A stretch of 64,000 bases of DNA from Pyropia yezoensis (lineage: Eukaryota; Rhodophyta; Bangiophyceae; Bangiales; Bangiaceae), in NCBI GenBank assembly GCA_009829735.1, contig CM020619.1, positions 26,128,063-26,192,062 on the forward strand, in the 5' to 3' direction. Below the pieces are notes generated by a model. It was not told the origin of the DNA and did not search any database. It worked only from the letters and a program-made list of their open reading frames with translations. The first letter of the stretch is position 1. Each line of letters begins with the position of its first letter. Shown here in pieces: positions 28,633 through 40,061 of the stretch. Both the position numbers and the translations under genes were made by a program.

Positions 28633-30227
28633 AAGGGATGCTTGCTCTCCGGAAGGGGTGGCCAAGACCGGTAGTGGGGAACGGGGGCGGATGCTGCTTT
28701 TCGGGGAGGCTGCTGCTACCGATGTGCGGGCGGCCGCTACCGGGACGAGGGGGTGCAATGCTGCCGCAGGAGGGGTCTGGTACGCGCGGAATTGCCGCCA
28801 GTACCGGTGGGCAGCGGGGCGGCTGCTGCTGAGGGAGGGGGCGGCTGCTTCTAGGGCGAGCAGCGGGTTGATGCTGCAAGGAAGAGGCTGCTATTGGCTG
28901 GGGGTGCGTTTGCTACCGAGGTGGGCGCGGATACTACTGAAGGGGTGGGCGGATGCCATCGGCAGAGGCGTGGCCGCTACCTGTGGAGGGGCGGGGGGGC
29001 GGCTGCCGCCGGTGGGGGGCTGCTGCTGCCGCCGGGCATGCGGCTGCAGCTACTCGTCGTGCGGCTGCTCCCGGCGGGGGGCCCCCACCCCGGGGGGGCT
29101 GCTACCTGTGCAGGGCGGCGGGCGCGACAGGTGGGGGGGTAACTGTTTCTTTGGGGGGGGGGGGGGGGGGTGCCGCAGCCGGTGGGGGGGTGGGTGCTGC
29201 CGGCGAGCGCGCGGCTGGTGCTGATCGTGGGGGGCTCTTGCGTGGGCAGTGGGGCCGCTGATAGATATGTATTGGTGGGGGGACGGCTGCTGCCGAAGGC
29301 GGGACGGTTGCTGCTACCGGAGCGGAAGGGGCAGCTGCTGCCCCCGCCACGGCAGAAACAGCCGCGGGTGCTGTGTGGGCGGGGGGGTGGCTGCATTTTG
29401 TTGGGTGGCGGCTGCTGCCTGGGCAGCGGCTGCTGCATCCGGAGGGGGGGCGGCTGCTACCCGGGGGGGGGCGGCTGCTACCTGCAGGGGGGCGGTGGCT
29501 ACCGGGGCCGGGGGGCGGGGAGCTGCTGCGCACCCCAACCATCGGCCACCTACTCCCAGGTAGCAGCCTCCCTCAGCTCGATAGCAGCCGCCCCAGCTAT
29601 AGTAGCAGCCCCCCTCCGCCACTGTAGCCGCCGCTCACCCCAACGGTAGGGCTGCCCCCTTTCAGCAGCTGCCCGCCTGTCACCATCTTACCAACCCGCC
29701 ATGACAGCAGCCGCTCCCCCACGGGTAGGGCTGCCCCCACGAAGCAGCCCCAACCCCCGTCACGGCACCAGCCGCCCTCCTCGCAGCAGCATCATACCCT
29801 CCCCCACAGCAGCGGCGAACCCTCCCGATTCGATATCTGTCGCCCCCCCGCAGAAGCAGCCCGCCCTCTCGCCCCGGTAGCCGCCGCTCCCACCCCTGTA
29901 GCCCCTACGAGCCGCGGTAGACACCTCCGCCCTCGGAGCAACAGTCGCCGCCGCGGTAGAGGCCCTCACCCACAGAAGCAGCCTCGCCCGGGGGGGGGGG
30001 GGCGCCGATAGCAGCCCCCCTCCCGGCAGCAGTCATCGCCCCTCCGCCGGCAGCAGCCGCTGCTTCACAGCAGCAGCCAGGGCACCTCTCCGGTAGCAGC
30101 TGCCGCCCCCCCCAGGTAGTATCAACCGCCCCACCACAGCCAGCAGCCGCCCTCCCGCCACCCCGCAGGCAGCAGCCGCACTCTCAACCGATAGCAGGGC
30201 CGTGGGGGTGGTGGGAGGGGGGGGGGC

Positions 30228-30410
30228 GGCTCCAGCCAATGGCGGGGCTGCTGGGAAGGAGAGGGGCCGGGGGGGGGGTGCTGGGAGGGGGGGGCCGGCT
30301 CCAGCCAATGGCGGGGTTGCTGGGAAGGAGAGGGGCCGGGGGGGGGGTGGGAGGGGGGACCGGCTCCAGCCAATGGCGGGGTTGCTGGGAAGGAGAGGGG
30401 CCCCGGGGCC
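30228..30410. repeat. 65-69 bp tandem repeat with CCAAT cores, three copies
   Basis: Three copies start at 30228, 30297 and 30362. Each has GGCTCCAGCCAATGGCGGGG, then a GGAAGGAGAGGGGCC block and a G-run. It is G-rich and opposite in skew to its C-rich surroundings. Confidence 0.85.
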
Positions 30411-31545
30411 GGGGGGCCCCTCTCCCCCTCCACAGTATCAGGCCACCCCCCCGCCCCAATGAATGGCAGCAGCTCCCGATCGAGTAGCAGCCGCACACCA
30501 GCAGCCCCGCCTCCTCCGGCAGCAGCCAACCCTCCGCCCTAGCAGACGGCCCAGGGGGCAAGAGAGGCCCCCGAGCCTCGCGACAGGCAACAGCCGCCCA
30601 CACGCCGATAGATACAAAAGCCCCCTAACCGGCAGCAGATAGCCCCCCGCCCGACTCCTCCGCCACCCCGCTGGTAGCAGCCGTACCGGCAGCTGGTTGG
30701 AGCGTTCCCCCCGCCGGCAGCAGCCGTCCGCCCGCCCCTGTAACGGCCGACCCCTCCGCCCGCAGCAGCCGCCCCCCCCACCGGTAGCAGCACCATCCCG
30801 AGCAGCAGCTGCTGCTGGGGGAGTTGCTTCTACCGGTGAGGGGGCCGCCATCGCTCCCTAGCCGGCAGCAGCCGCTGCCCCACTGCAGCAGCCCGCCGCC
30901 CCGCCCCGGTGGCAGCTGCCCCCCCATTGACAGGACCCTCCACACCGGCAGCAGCCGCCACCCTGCCGGCGTCACCCGCCCCCCTGCCCCCCCGCAAGAA
31001 CCGTCCACCGCCTGGCCGGCAGCAGAAGCCTCCTCACCTGCGGCGACGCGCCCCCGCCGGTAACAGCCGTTCAGCCGCCAGTTGCAGCCCCCCGCCCAGC
31101 AGCAGCCGCCTCCCCGTCAGCATCAGCCCCCCCCCCGCGCCCCCACCGATGGCGCCCACCACGCCGCCGGCAGCAGCAGCCACCCCCCCGTCAGCAGCTG
31201 CCCCCCTCGCAGGGACAGCCGCCCCCCCCGTTGCAGCCGCCCCCCCCGCCGGTAGCAGGTGCCCGCCCGGCAGCAGCCGCCCCCCGGCCGACAGCAGCCG
31301 CCCTCCTATTCCGGTAGCAGCCATCCCCCCCCCCGCCGGCAGCAGGCCCCCCCCGCGCAGCCGCAGCCGCCTCTCACAGGTAGCAGCCGTCCCCACACCG
31401 GTAGCAGCTGCTCCCCGACCGATAGCAGCCGCACCCCCCGCCGGTCGCAGCCGCCCCTCCCCGGTAGCGTGCCCCTCTCCGAAGCAGCAGCCTCTTCCCG
31501 CGCCCTGGTGGGAGCCGGCTCCCTGCTCGGGTGCAGAAGGAAAAG

Positions 31546-34149
31546 GGGCGAGTGGAGGGAAAAGCCAGAGGTTCTTATAGGCGATGTGAGGGAGTGTTAG
31601 CAGGTACACCTCTGAGCTCCCTATAAACGGGATGAAGCGGCTTGCGGGGCGGAGGAGGCGGGCGGGATGTCGGCTGAGATGTGGAACCTTGCATGGGCTT
31701 TTTGGCGGACTCTGTTTCTTCATTCGAGTTTTCGTGCTCTTTTGAGAGAATGTGATCCGTGGTTCATCACAGTACGGAACATACAAACGACGAAAATGTG
31801 CAGTACAGAACTGGGAACGGGAAGCCGTACACTATGCAAGCGCCTTCCCTCCCACTTCATGTGCCGGCTCCCCTGAGGCGCGGACGGCGCTCATCCAAAG
31901 AAGCGCTTCCCTCACCACTTCCTATGGACAAGCTTTCTTTAAGAGGCGCCCCCCGCTCCTCACTGGTCCTCCCCCCTCCCCACATGTCTCACTATTCTCA
32001 TAATTGTCCAGCGGCCGCCGTCCCCCGCCCCCCAACGCGAATCCCGCCCCTTACAGAGCTAGCCTTCGCTCATGCCCATCCCCCAGTCTGCTAGTCCGGC
32101 AGAGCGGCCGAGTCCCGGTAATTCCACCTGGGGAGCGGCTACGTGCAGCGACTGTTGTTATCCCTCTCGCTCCCACGCGATGAACATCGCAGACAGGTCG
32201 CACATGGGGTGGGGCGACAGGAGGCAGCTCGACCAAGTGGCCAGGCTGGGGAGGTACGCCGCGCTGCCCAGTGGTCTTTTTCACTGCGGCTCAGGGCCGA
32301 GCAGTGGGTGAAGCAGCGGGCGCGTTTGTGCGCCGAAGGCAAAGCGACGGACTAGGAAAAACGCTTTTCGCGATGGCGGCCGTGTCGCCCACAGGGCCAC
32401 TCCCCAGGCCACCTTTGTGGCCGCAGTGGTAATAGCCGACGCCTTCCTTCTCCCTTGACCGTGCGGCGGTCGAAAAGGAACCGGCACGCCCGTGTCTCTC
32501 CTGACGGAGGTGAAAAGGCGCCCACAAGTGCAAAGGGCAGACTGTGGCGGCGACCGCGGCCGCAGCGGAGGCGGTGCGGTGCGGCAGTGGGGGTCGGACA
32601 GGTTGGACATGTCTTCCTGGACTGGGACCGCTGCCCGTCTGGCGGCTGCACACTTACGATCTAGACTTCTCGATGGCACGCGGACAATCTCGGAGTTATT
32701 CACGGCGCGACATTCGAACCTCCTATGCAGTACAGATGGACTTTTAACAAACGGTAAATAGAATCCAATACGACCGAAGCCAGCCATATTTAAATCTTGT
32801 GCTTTCATGTAGTTGATGACCGGGTATTCCCCTGGGAAGTGCCCACTTCCAAGCCAATGAGAATATTGCAATCCACTTCCCGTCGCGAGGGTGTGGCCAG
32901 AAAATGGGGCGAGCCCGGACCAGATCCCCAACGCATGGATATGTCCGCCTGTTTCGCATATACGTGATTCATGTAACTATATTTCTATTCGCTCGTCCGA
33001 GAGTTCTTGAATGACGTTATTCGATGTGATTTGAGGTCGTTCGGCATTGATGCTCGCTATTCTGGGCCCCCAACGGGCTTGTTGGGGACCAATTCTTGCT
33101 AATTTAAGCAATGTTCTGCAACGTGTACATATTCCCGGATGGGGAGCGCATTGTTGGTTGTGCTCTAAAGAGGGACCACAGATTTCTTGCATTCCGGGTG
33201 TTTTCCTCTTGCGCAGGATTTTGCAACCCCCTCTCAGTGGTTGAAGAACGTCGATTTTGAGGACTAAATTTGCTTTACGCTTCCAGATGCAAGTTGCACA
33301 AGTCCGCATTGATGGTGCTTGTCTGCGCAGGAAGCGCACGACCCTCAGCTTCCTTGTGGTATCGACAGAACAACTTGCGAGCTTGTGAAGCGCTCCCTGA
33401 AGAGGGAATTGAAAAAGTTACATCTGGGATCTGCTCTGCACAGCACGCACTGTACCCACAAGCAACGGACGATGCAGGTCTGTATCCCACCGCAGGGCGC
33501 CCCCAGAGCAGGAACAAAAATCTCCCAGCATTCCGTTTGGAACTGCGACCAGTCATATGTTCTCAATCGTGACAGCGGAGTCATCCGGGCCGTTCTATTG
33601 GACACTAGCGGAGAAAGAGTACGGATCAGTCACGGGAGGTTTTTCGCTCGTGCCGAAGAGCACGGCCGACCTGGGTTGTCCTCTTGTTGTGCCCTGCAAG
33701 AAGTTGCGCTGCGCAGCAATCTCAGGAATCTTTCTTGCGCCCGCGATGCAAACTCAGCTTCGCTAAAAGCAAGGTTTCGGGTCAGGACCCCGCTTGCTCG
33801 TGGTCCTGGCTTAAGCCCCACTGCGCTGGTTTTCACGCCGGGGTTGTTGTCGCCGCTGCCATTTCGTCATTGGTTTCCGTCACTCCCGCCACGTGGCGTA
33901 CTTTCCGTTGAATCCACAAATACATTTCAGTCCCGGCGGGTGTTCCGTGATCCCCCTTCGCGTCGACGAGGTCGTGCACACTTGGCCTCGGCGGGGGCCT
34001 CGCCCAGAGACAGCACAGCCATCAGGTCACTGCGACGCCACTCGCGCCACCTCGCTGCACCCGCCTGCGGGACAGCACCTCTGGCGCGGTTTTTTTTTTT
34101 TCCTTTGTGCTGCTCGCCTGTGTGTCTCTCTCCGTCACGCCACGCCATC
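31546..34149. other. Spacer without recognised gene, upstream of pyruvate kinase
   Basis: I recognise no gene, tRNA or rRNA. The DNA is GC-rich to about 32700 and more balanced from 32740 to 33950. Short signals are a TATA-like CTATAAAC at about 31621 and a hairpin CCCCAACGGGCTTGTTGGGG near 33069-33088. An open frame without an ATG-supported product runs into the pyruvate kinase gene from 33319, but it looks non-coding before 34150. Confidence 0.5.
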
Positions 34150-36303
34150 ATGGCCGCTGCCTTTGTGCCCGCCGCGGGCGTCACCCCCCTCCGCCGCGGC
34201 CGCGCGGGCGCCGCCTCGGGGCTCACGGGCCAGCCGCACGCGGTGGCCGCCGTGGCGAGCGCCCTCCATGGCCGCCGCGTTGCGGCAGCGGCGGCGGCGG
34301 CGCCACTGCCGCGGGCGACCGCCGCGCCAGGCGGGCCGACGATGCAGGTGTCGTCGTCGTCCGGTGCCAAGCTTGCCGACATGCTCGACTCGTACCCCCG
34401 GGAGCTGCGTTCGGCCCTGCTGCTGCTGCCAGAGGACGCAGACATCACGCCGGTGGGGCAGCGGCACACCAAGATCATGGCCACCATTGGTCCGTCGGCG
34501 TGTGACCCGCCCGCGCTGCTGCGCCTGGCAGCGGGGGGGATGGACATGGCACGCCTCAACCTGTCGCATGGGGACTTTGCGTTTCACGAGAAGGTGGTGG
34601 CTACCATCCGGGACATCAATGTCAACTCGCCGTTTGTGGTGGCAACCATGTTTGACCTTGGCTCCCTTGACTCGGTGCGGCTGGGTGAGTTTTCACGTGC
34701 CCCGGCGCTGGCCAAGGACGATGTTTTTACGCTCACCGTCCGCCATATGCCCGAATACTCCCCGTCCATGTCGGAGGTGTCGTACGACGGGTTCATCCAC
34801 GTGGCTGAGGTGGGTGACACGGTGTCGGCGCAGTCAGAGACGGGCGCGTACGTGGAGATGGCTGTGACGGACCTGACCTCCACCGACGTGGTGTGCCGCG
34901 TCACCGTGCCGGGTGCGCTGCGGTCGCGGGGTTCCATCAGCATCCGCGGCAAGTCCCTGTCTTCGTCTGGCAAGGGGGGGCCGGCGTCCAGGTCGGCCGG
35001 GGAGGAGGGCGTCGACGGGGCGGACGTGGACTTCAACGCCTCCATTGCCTACTCGGTGCTGGGCTGCCCGCCCGACGAGTTGGAGTTTGCCATCAGCCAG
35101 CGCGTCGAGTACATTGCCCTGTCGTTTGTGGAGAGCGCTGACACGGTGCTGGCGGTGCGCCGGCTGCTCGCCCGGCGGGGGGCCAATATTGGGGTGGTGG
35201 CCAAGATCGAGTCGGCCGACGGCCTGCGCAACCTTGAGTCCATTGTCGCTGCCGCAGACGCGATTATGGTGGCTCGCGGGGACCTTGGCACGGCCATCCC
35301 CTTTGAGCTGGTCCCGTCGTGGCAAGCGCGCATCGCTGACGTGTGCCGCCGCCACGGCAAGGCGTGCATGGTGTCCACCCACTTCCTTGAGTCCATGGTG
35401 CTCTACCCGACGCCGACGCGCGCGGAAGTGACGGACATGACAGAGGTGGTCAAGCAGCGCGCCGACGTGCTGGTGCTTACCGCCGAGACCGCCTCTGGGC
35501 GGTTCCCCTTCAAGGCCCTCGCGACGATGCATGCGGTGCTGAAGCGCACGGAGGGGGCTGTGCGGGAGCGGCTGGTCGAGACCCGCCGCGGCGTTTTGGC
35601 TGGCGCCGCCGATACGCCGGCACTGGTCACCGACGACGAGTGGTGGGAGTCGGGCGTCGGCGGCGTTGCCGAGTCCATTGCCGCGTCAGCGGCGGAGCTC
35701 GCCAACGCTCGCGCCGCGAGCGCCATCCTGGTCTTTACACAGAAGGGCCTGATGGCTTCCCTCGTGTCGCGCTACCGGCCCGACGCGCCCGTTTTCGCGT
35801 TCACGCCCACGCCCACCGTGCGGAACAAGCTGACGATGCTCTATGGGGTGCGGCCGTTCCGCCTCGAGTTCCAAGAGGACTCCGAGGCCACCATCAGTGC
35901 CGCGCTGGATGTGCTCAAGGAGCGCCACGCCGTTTCCATTGGTGATGAGATCATTGTGGTTGCTGACGTGCTGGGCGGCTCCCACGGTGCGTCTGACGCT
36001 GACTGCCGTCGGGTGTTTGCAGAGGTAGCCCGTGGGCGGGGGGCGTCGAGCCTGTCTGCCACGGACGTGGTGCTGGCGCTGCGGAAGCTCCGCCTCAAGG
36101 TGTCGGATAAGCTCGAGGCCGAGCTGCGGATGCGGACAATTGACGTCGCGGACGCGACGAGTGAGATGAGCGTCCTCCGAGCCCGCGGGCCGTCCGAGTC
36201 GTCGAGCAGCAAGAGCAGCGAGCGCTACGACTATGACCGCTTCAAGGCGATTGTCGCCGATGCGGTAGAGGTGGTCCACACTGTTCAGATGCGGCCGGTG
36301 TAG
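34150..36303 (+). CDS. Pyruvate kinase, plastid alpha-type
   Basis: 717 residues, no intron, from the ATG at 34150 (ATCATGG). It converts phosphoenolpyruvate and ADP to pyruvate and ATP. The first 70 residues (Ala/Arg/Pro-rich, no acidic residues early) fit a plastid transit peptide. The core begins TKIMATIGPS (residue 107) and ARLNLSHG. It keeps Lys352 and Glu354 (AKIES), Asp378 (ARGDLG) and Thr410 (STHFLESM). The usual DTKGPEIR block is changed to FDLGSLDSVRLG, and LSGETA to LTAETA. YPTPTRAEV, MASLVSR and PVFAFTPT match plant plastid PK alpha chains, which pair with beta chains. Catalytic output of the lone subunit may be low (inference). About 90 extra C-terminal residues are Ser/Arg-rich. 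It converges with the next gene. Confidence 0.9.
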   Translation: MAAAFVPAAGVTPLRRGRAGAASGLTGQPHAVAAVASALHGRRVAAAAAAAPLPRATAAPGGPTMQVSSSSGAKLADMLDSYPRELRSALLLLPEDADITPVGQRHTKIMATIGPSACDPPALLRLAAGGMDMARLNLSHGDFAFHEKVVATIRDINVNSPFVVATMFDLGSLDSVRLGEFSRAPALAKDDVFTLTVRHMPEYSPSMSEVSYDGFIHVAEVGDTVSAQSETGAYVEMAVTDLTSTDVVCRVTVPGALRSRGSISIRGKSLSSSGKGGPASRSAGEEGVDGADVDFNASIAYSVLGCPPDELEFAISQRVEYIALSFVESADTVLAVRRLLARRGANIGVVAKIESADGLRNLESIVAAADAIMVARGDLGTAIPFELVPSWQARIADVCRRHGKACMVSTHFLESMVLYPTPTRAEVTDMTEVVKQRADVLVLTAETASGRFPFKALATMHAVLKRTEGAVRERLVETRRGVLAGAADTPALVTDDEWWESGVGGVAESIAASAAELANARAASAILVFTQKGLMASLVSRYRPDAPVFAFTPTPTVRNKLTMLYGVRPFRLEFQEDSEATISAALDVLKERHAVSIGDEIIVVADVLGGSHGASDADCRRVFAEVARGRGASSLSATDVVLALRKLRLKVSDKLEAELRMRTIDVADATSEMSVLRARGPSESSSSKSSERYDYDRFKAIVADAVEVVHTVQMRPV

Positions 36304-36739
36304 CTTGGCCGGGAACTCCAACCTACTGGGATAGGGAGGGTGAGAGCGGTAGGGGGGGTGGGGGTGGGAGGCAGGGCAAGGGAGTGGCCAGGGCTGATGC
36401 GAGGCTGGGGGGGTGCTGATGGGGAGGGGGACGTCACCGGCCTGTCCCCCCCAATACTGTCGCATGGGCGTCTTGCCCTGTTAATTTACGTGCGCGGGTT
36501 GGCCCTTCTCGTACTCTCGTCCTCTGCACTGGTGCACGAGACCGTACCCTTCCGCATGGGAGTCCTGGCGCCTGCACCCGCCGCCCAGACGCCCTGGCAG
36601 TCATACGGCGTCTCCCGCGCGGCGCCCCCAACAACCCCTCCATCGGCCACGGAGGGCACCATGGACGCCCCTTCCGCCCGCCTTTGCGCTCCCGGCGACG
36701 CACATACATCCCCCCCTCTCTCAGCCCTCGCCTTTTATC

Positions 36740-38322
36740 TCACTCTGTGTTGCACCGCCGCGCAAACGTCAAGTAGCTGGTGTGGCCCTTGACATTTGGC
36801 TGCGGCTTGCACAGCACGGGCCCGGGCTCGGGCAGCTCCGCCGGCTTGTCCGACGCGAGCCCGCCCATTGACTCGTCGTCGCCGGGGGGGCGCGGCCGCC
36901 GGGTGCCGCGGCGGCCCATTGCATCATCGGCCGGGGGGGGGGGGGGGCGCGACGTGCGCGCCGGTCCGACCGCTGCGGCCGCCACGGGGGCCCCTGCCGG
37001 CAGCGCCGCGGTGCCTAGGCCGCCGCCGCCGCCGGTAGCGGCGGCGGCGCCGTCGGTAGCGGCGGCGGTGGCGGCGTTGACGGGCGTCGCGGCGGGGGGC
37101 GCCGCCCCGGCCTCCCCCCCCACCGCGGGCGGCGACGCCCCGTTGGCAGCCGCCGCCGCTGGCACGGCCGCCGCGGCCGCCGCAGCTGCCGCCTCTCGCC
37201 GCTGCCGCTTGAGCCGCCCGCTCCCGCTGTTGGTGACCGCCACGCCGAGCGTCTCGTCCAGGCTCTGCAGCTCCGCCTCGTACGTCTCCCACACGCGCAG
37301 GGTGCAGGTGACCGTCTCCACCGAGTGCCACACTGCCGGCGCGGCGGCCATCCCCCCAACCGTCCGGGCAACCTGCTCAATGCACGGGGAAAAGCAGCAG
37401 AGGCGGCCGTCGGGGGCGAGCACCCGCGCCGCCTCGGCCAGCACCCCCGCCGGGTCGGGGAGGTCCAAAAACACCGCGTCGGCGGCCGCGTCGGCCACCC
37501 CCACAAACCCGTCGGCCGCCACGTCCACCCCGCCGTGCGCGTCAATGGCGGGTGCGACGCCGAGCGCCGCAAAGTCCGCCGCCGCCGCCGCCGACCGCCC
37601 TGCGTGAAAGTCATACGTGTGCACCCGCCCGGTGGGGGCGACCGCCGCGGCGAGCGGCACGGTCAGGCCGCCCGAGCCGGTGCCCGCCTCGACCACCACC
37701 CCGCCGGGGGCGAGCTCCAGCTTGAGCCCAATCAGCGCCGCGTCATGGGGGTACACCACCTGCGTGCGGTGGAGGAGGGAGGACGGCCACAGCGTCGGCG
37801 ACGGCCGGAGGGCAAAGACAAAGCCCGACCCGACGCGCCGGCCCGCTGGGCGCTTGCCCCCACCGCCACCCCCGCCGCCACCTCCACCACCGGCGCCCCC
37901 CCCCCCCCCCCCCCCGGCCCGTCCCCGCTGCCGCCACCGCCGCCACTGTCTGGACGGGCGTCGCCAGCAGCTGCAGTTCCCCCGCCGCCCGCCACGGGCG
38001 CCGCCCCCGGCCGGGTGGTGGCCACCCACCGGCGGCCCAGCGGGCGGCCGAGGAGGTCGTCGACGAGGAAGCGGCCAAACTTGTTGTGCACGTCCCCCCC
38101 CCGTGTCAGCGTCGCGACGCTCGCGGTGCCCGCCCGCTCCAGGATGATGGCCACGTCGCCCGGCGCGGCGGCCGCGTGATTCGCCCGTGCCAGCGGGTTG
38201 ATGTTGGCGGGTGGTGGGGGGGGCGGGGGGGGGCTGCCGCGCCTGCCGGGGCTGCCGGGTCGGCGGGGGGGAGCCGCCGCCGCCGCCGCCGCGGCGGCCG
38301 CCTCAAAGGCGGCCCGGAGCAT
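36740..38322 (-). CDS. TRM61: tRNA (adenine58-N1)-methyltransferase catalytic subunit, TRM61-like
   Basis: Starts at the ATG at 38322 (MLRAAFEAAAAAA). The N-terminal domain has AAPGDVAIILERAGTASVATLTRGGDVHNKFGRFLVDDLLGRPLG, typical of TRM61. After a Gly-rich linker encoded by a run of 20 C/G (37896-37915) the frame shifts by one. It then continues FVFALRPSPTLWPSSLLHRTQVVY, the SAM motif VEAGTGSGGLTVPLA, FLDLPDPAGVL and FSPCIEQV, and ends in the family tail GHTSYLTFARRC. It methylates A58 of tRNA with its TRM6 partner in the nucleus. A roughly 110-residue Ala/Gly/Pro insert precedes the tail. The break lies exactly in the homopolymer, so I suspect a run-length error rather than a dead gene. 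Confidence 0.85.
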
Positions 38323-38399
38323 GGCGGCCGAGGGGGAAGGGCGAAAGAAAAAAAAAAAGGACGGGTTTGGCGGGGGGGGGGGGGTCAGGCGTGGAGGGG

Positions 38400-39365
38400 T
38401 AGGGGGGAGATAGGGGGCGGGGTGGGGAGGGGGGGGGGGGGGCAGAGACGGGGAGGGCAAGACCAATGGGGGATGCAGGGCCCCAGGGAGGGGAAGAGTG
38501 GGGCACAAGGGAGGGGGCGCCGGGGGGGGGGCCCCCCCGGGGGGAGGCAACAGTGGGAGATGCAGGCGGGGGGGGCTGCAGTAGGGGGGGAAGGGGACAA
38601 GTGCGGACAAGGCAGCGAGGGGAGGGGGCGGCCGTGGGGGGGACGGGCAGCAGCGACGCGCTTCTGCCGGCAGCAGCAGACGTTGCCCGCGGCCGCCCGC
38701 CGTCGGTGCACGGCCGTTGTGCTCGGTCGCGGCGGGACGCCGCCGTGACGCCCCGAGGGGGCGACTGGCAACGGGGCGGCCGCGGCGCTGATCCACCGTC
38801 CATCCATTGATCCCTCTCCCGTTTTGTGCGTCTTGTTTTCCTTGTTTGTTGGGGTGTGGCGCCGCGTTGGGAGCGCGGCGCCGCCGCTGCGGGATGCGCG
38901 CCCGCTGCCGACGGGGCTGCCGCCGTCCACGGGCGCCCTGCCGGCGGTGGCTCTTGCGAGCCGCCCGGCCGGCCAGCCGGGCGGGGTGGGTGGACAACGC
39001 AGCAGGCGGGGGGGAAATGAGAACCCAGCTACCACGCGGGGGACCACACGGAAAGGGGGGGGGGAGATGGGGGGCCGTGTGCCGCTGGAACGCGACGAGG
39101 GCGCAGAGCCGGCGGCCGCAGCCCCCCCTCCAAGCGGCAGCCCGGTGCCCCGACGCCGACGCCTGCCAATCCCCGCCTCTGCTCTTCTCCCCCCCCCCCC
39201 CCCCCCAGCACCCGTCCCACCCACCCCCCTCACCCAGTCCCTCTTGGCCGCCCGACCGCCCCCCTCCCGCCCGCTGCTCCGCCGCACGGGCAATCCGAGG
39301 GGGGCGTGCGGCTACCACCACCGCCTCGGGGGCACCCCCCCCACCCCCACCCCGCCACCGCCGCC

Positions 39366-39414
<49 letters not shown>

Positions 39415-40014
39415 GTCGCCGCCGCCGCCGACGGCGGCGGGCGCGGGGCCAGTGCGAGCAGCGGCGGCACCACCACCCGCCGGACCGTGACACGGGCGGC
39501 GGCGGGTCGAGGGGGGGGGGGCGGTGCCGGCGGGGGCAACGCCGCCGCCGCCACCGTCGCCGTCGCGGCCGCCGCCGTCACTGCCGTCGTCGTCGTCGGT
39601 GCTGCCGTCGCTGACACCGGGGGTGCGGCCGCGGCCGGCGGGGGCCACCGGGGTGGCGCGGGGGGGGGGGCGTCGCCGACGCTGTCGACGGCGCCGTCGC
39701 CGCTGCCGCCGCCGCTGCCGCCGCCGCTGCCGCCGCCGCCGCCGCTGGTGCCTGGCGGGTCTACCCGGGGCGTCGGTGGGGGGGCCAAGCAGGGGCCCAC
39801 CCCCCATCCCGCCCCGTGTGGGGAGTGGCGGTGGGCAGGGACGGCCCCTCCCAACAGTGGCGGCACCGGCGGCGGCGGCGGCGACAGGGGCGGGCGGGTG
39901 GCGGCGGCCCAGGCGTCGGCGGGCGAGAGGAGCCACCGGCAGAGGGGCGGCGGCCGGCCCGCCGGCCGCCGCGCCGCCGCCACCGCCGGCGTGGGCGGGC
40001 CGCGGCGGGGGGTT

Positions 40015-40061
<47 letters not shown>

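Larger units (their letters stand above)
28195..31545. repeat. Long degenerate minisatellite GGCGGCTGCTACCGG, with strand switch
   Basis: About 3.3 kb of degenerate units, roughly GGCGGCTGCTACCGGTGGGG, spaced 20-60 bp. From 28195 to about 29560 the G-rich form is on the plus strand. From about 29560 the complement (CCGGTAGCAGCCGCC) takes over, except for a G-rich block at 30220-30410. The long ORFs across it are all Pro, Gly or Ala strings that follow the repeat in every frame, so I call no gene. The left arm of the array is at 12133-12338. Confidence 0.85.

Noticed and set aside
28234..31580. Many Pro/Gly/Ala-rich ORFs on both strands
   Set aside because: They follow the minisatellite unit in every frame; no conserved domain or varied composition.
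32281..32931. 216-codon minus-strand ORF
   Set aside because: No recognisable domain and no support from start context; overlapping frames of similar length.
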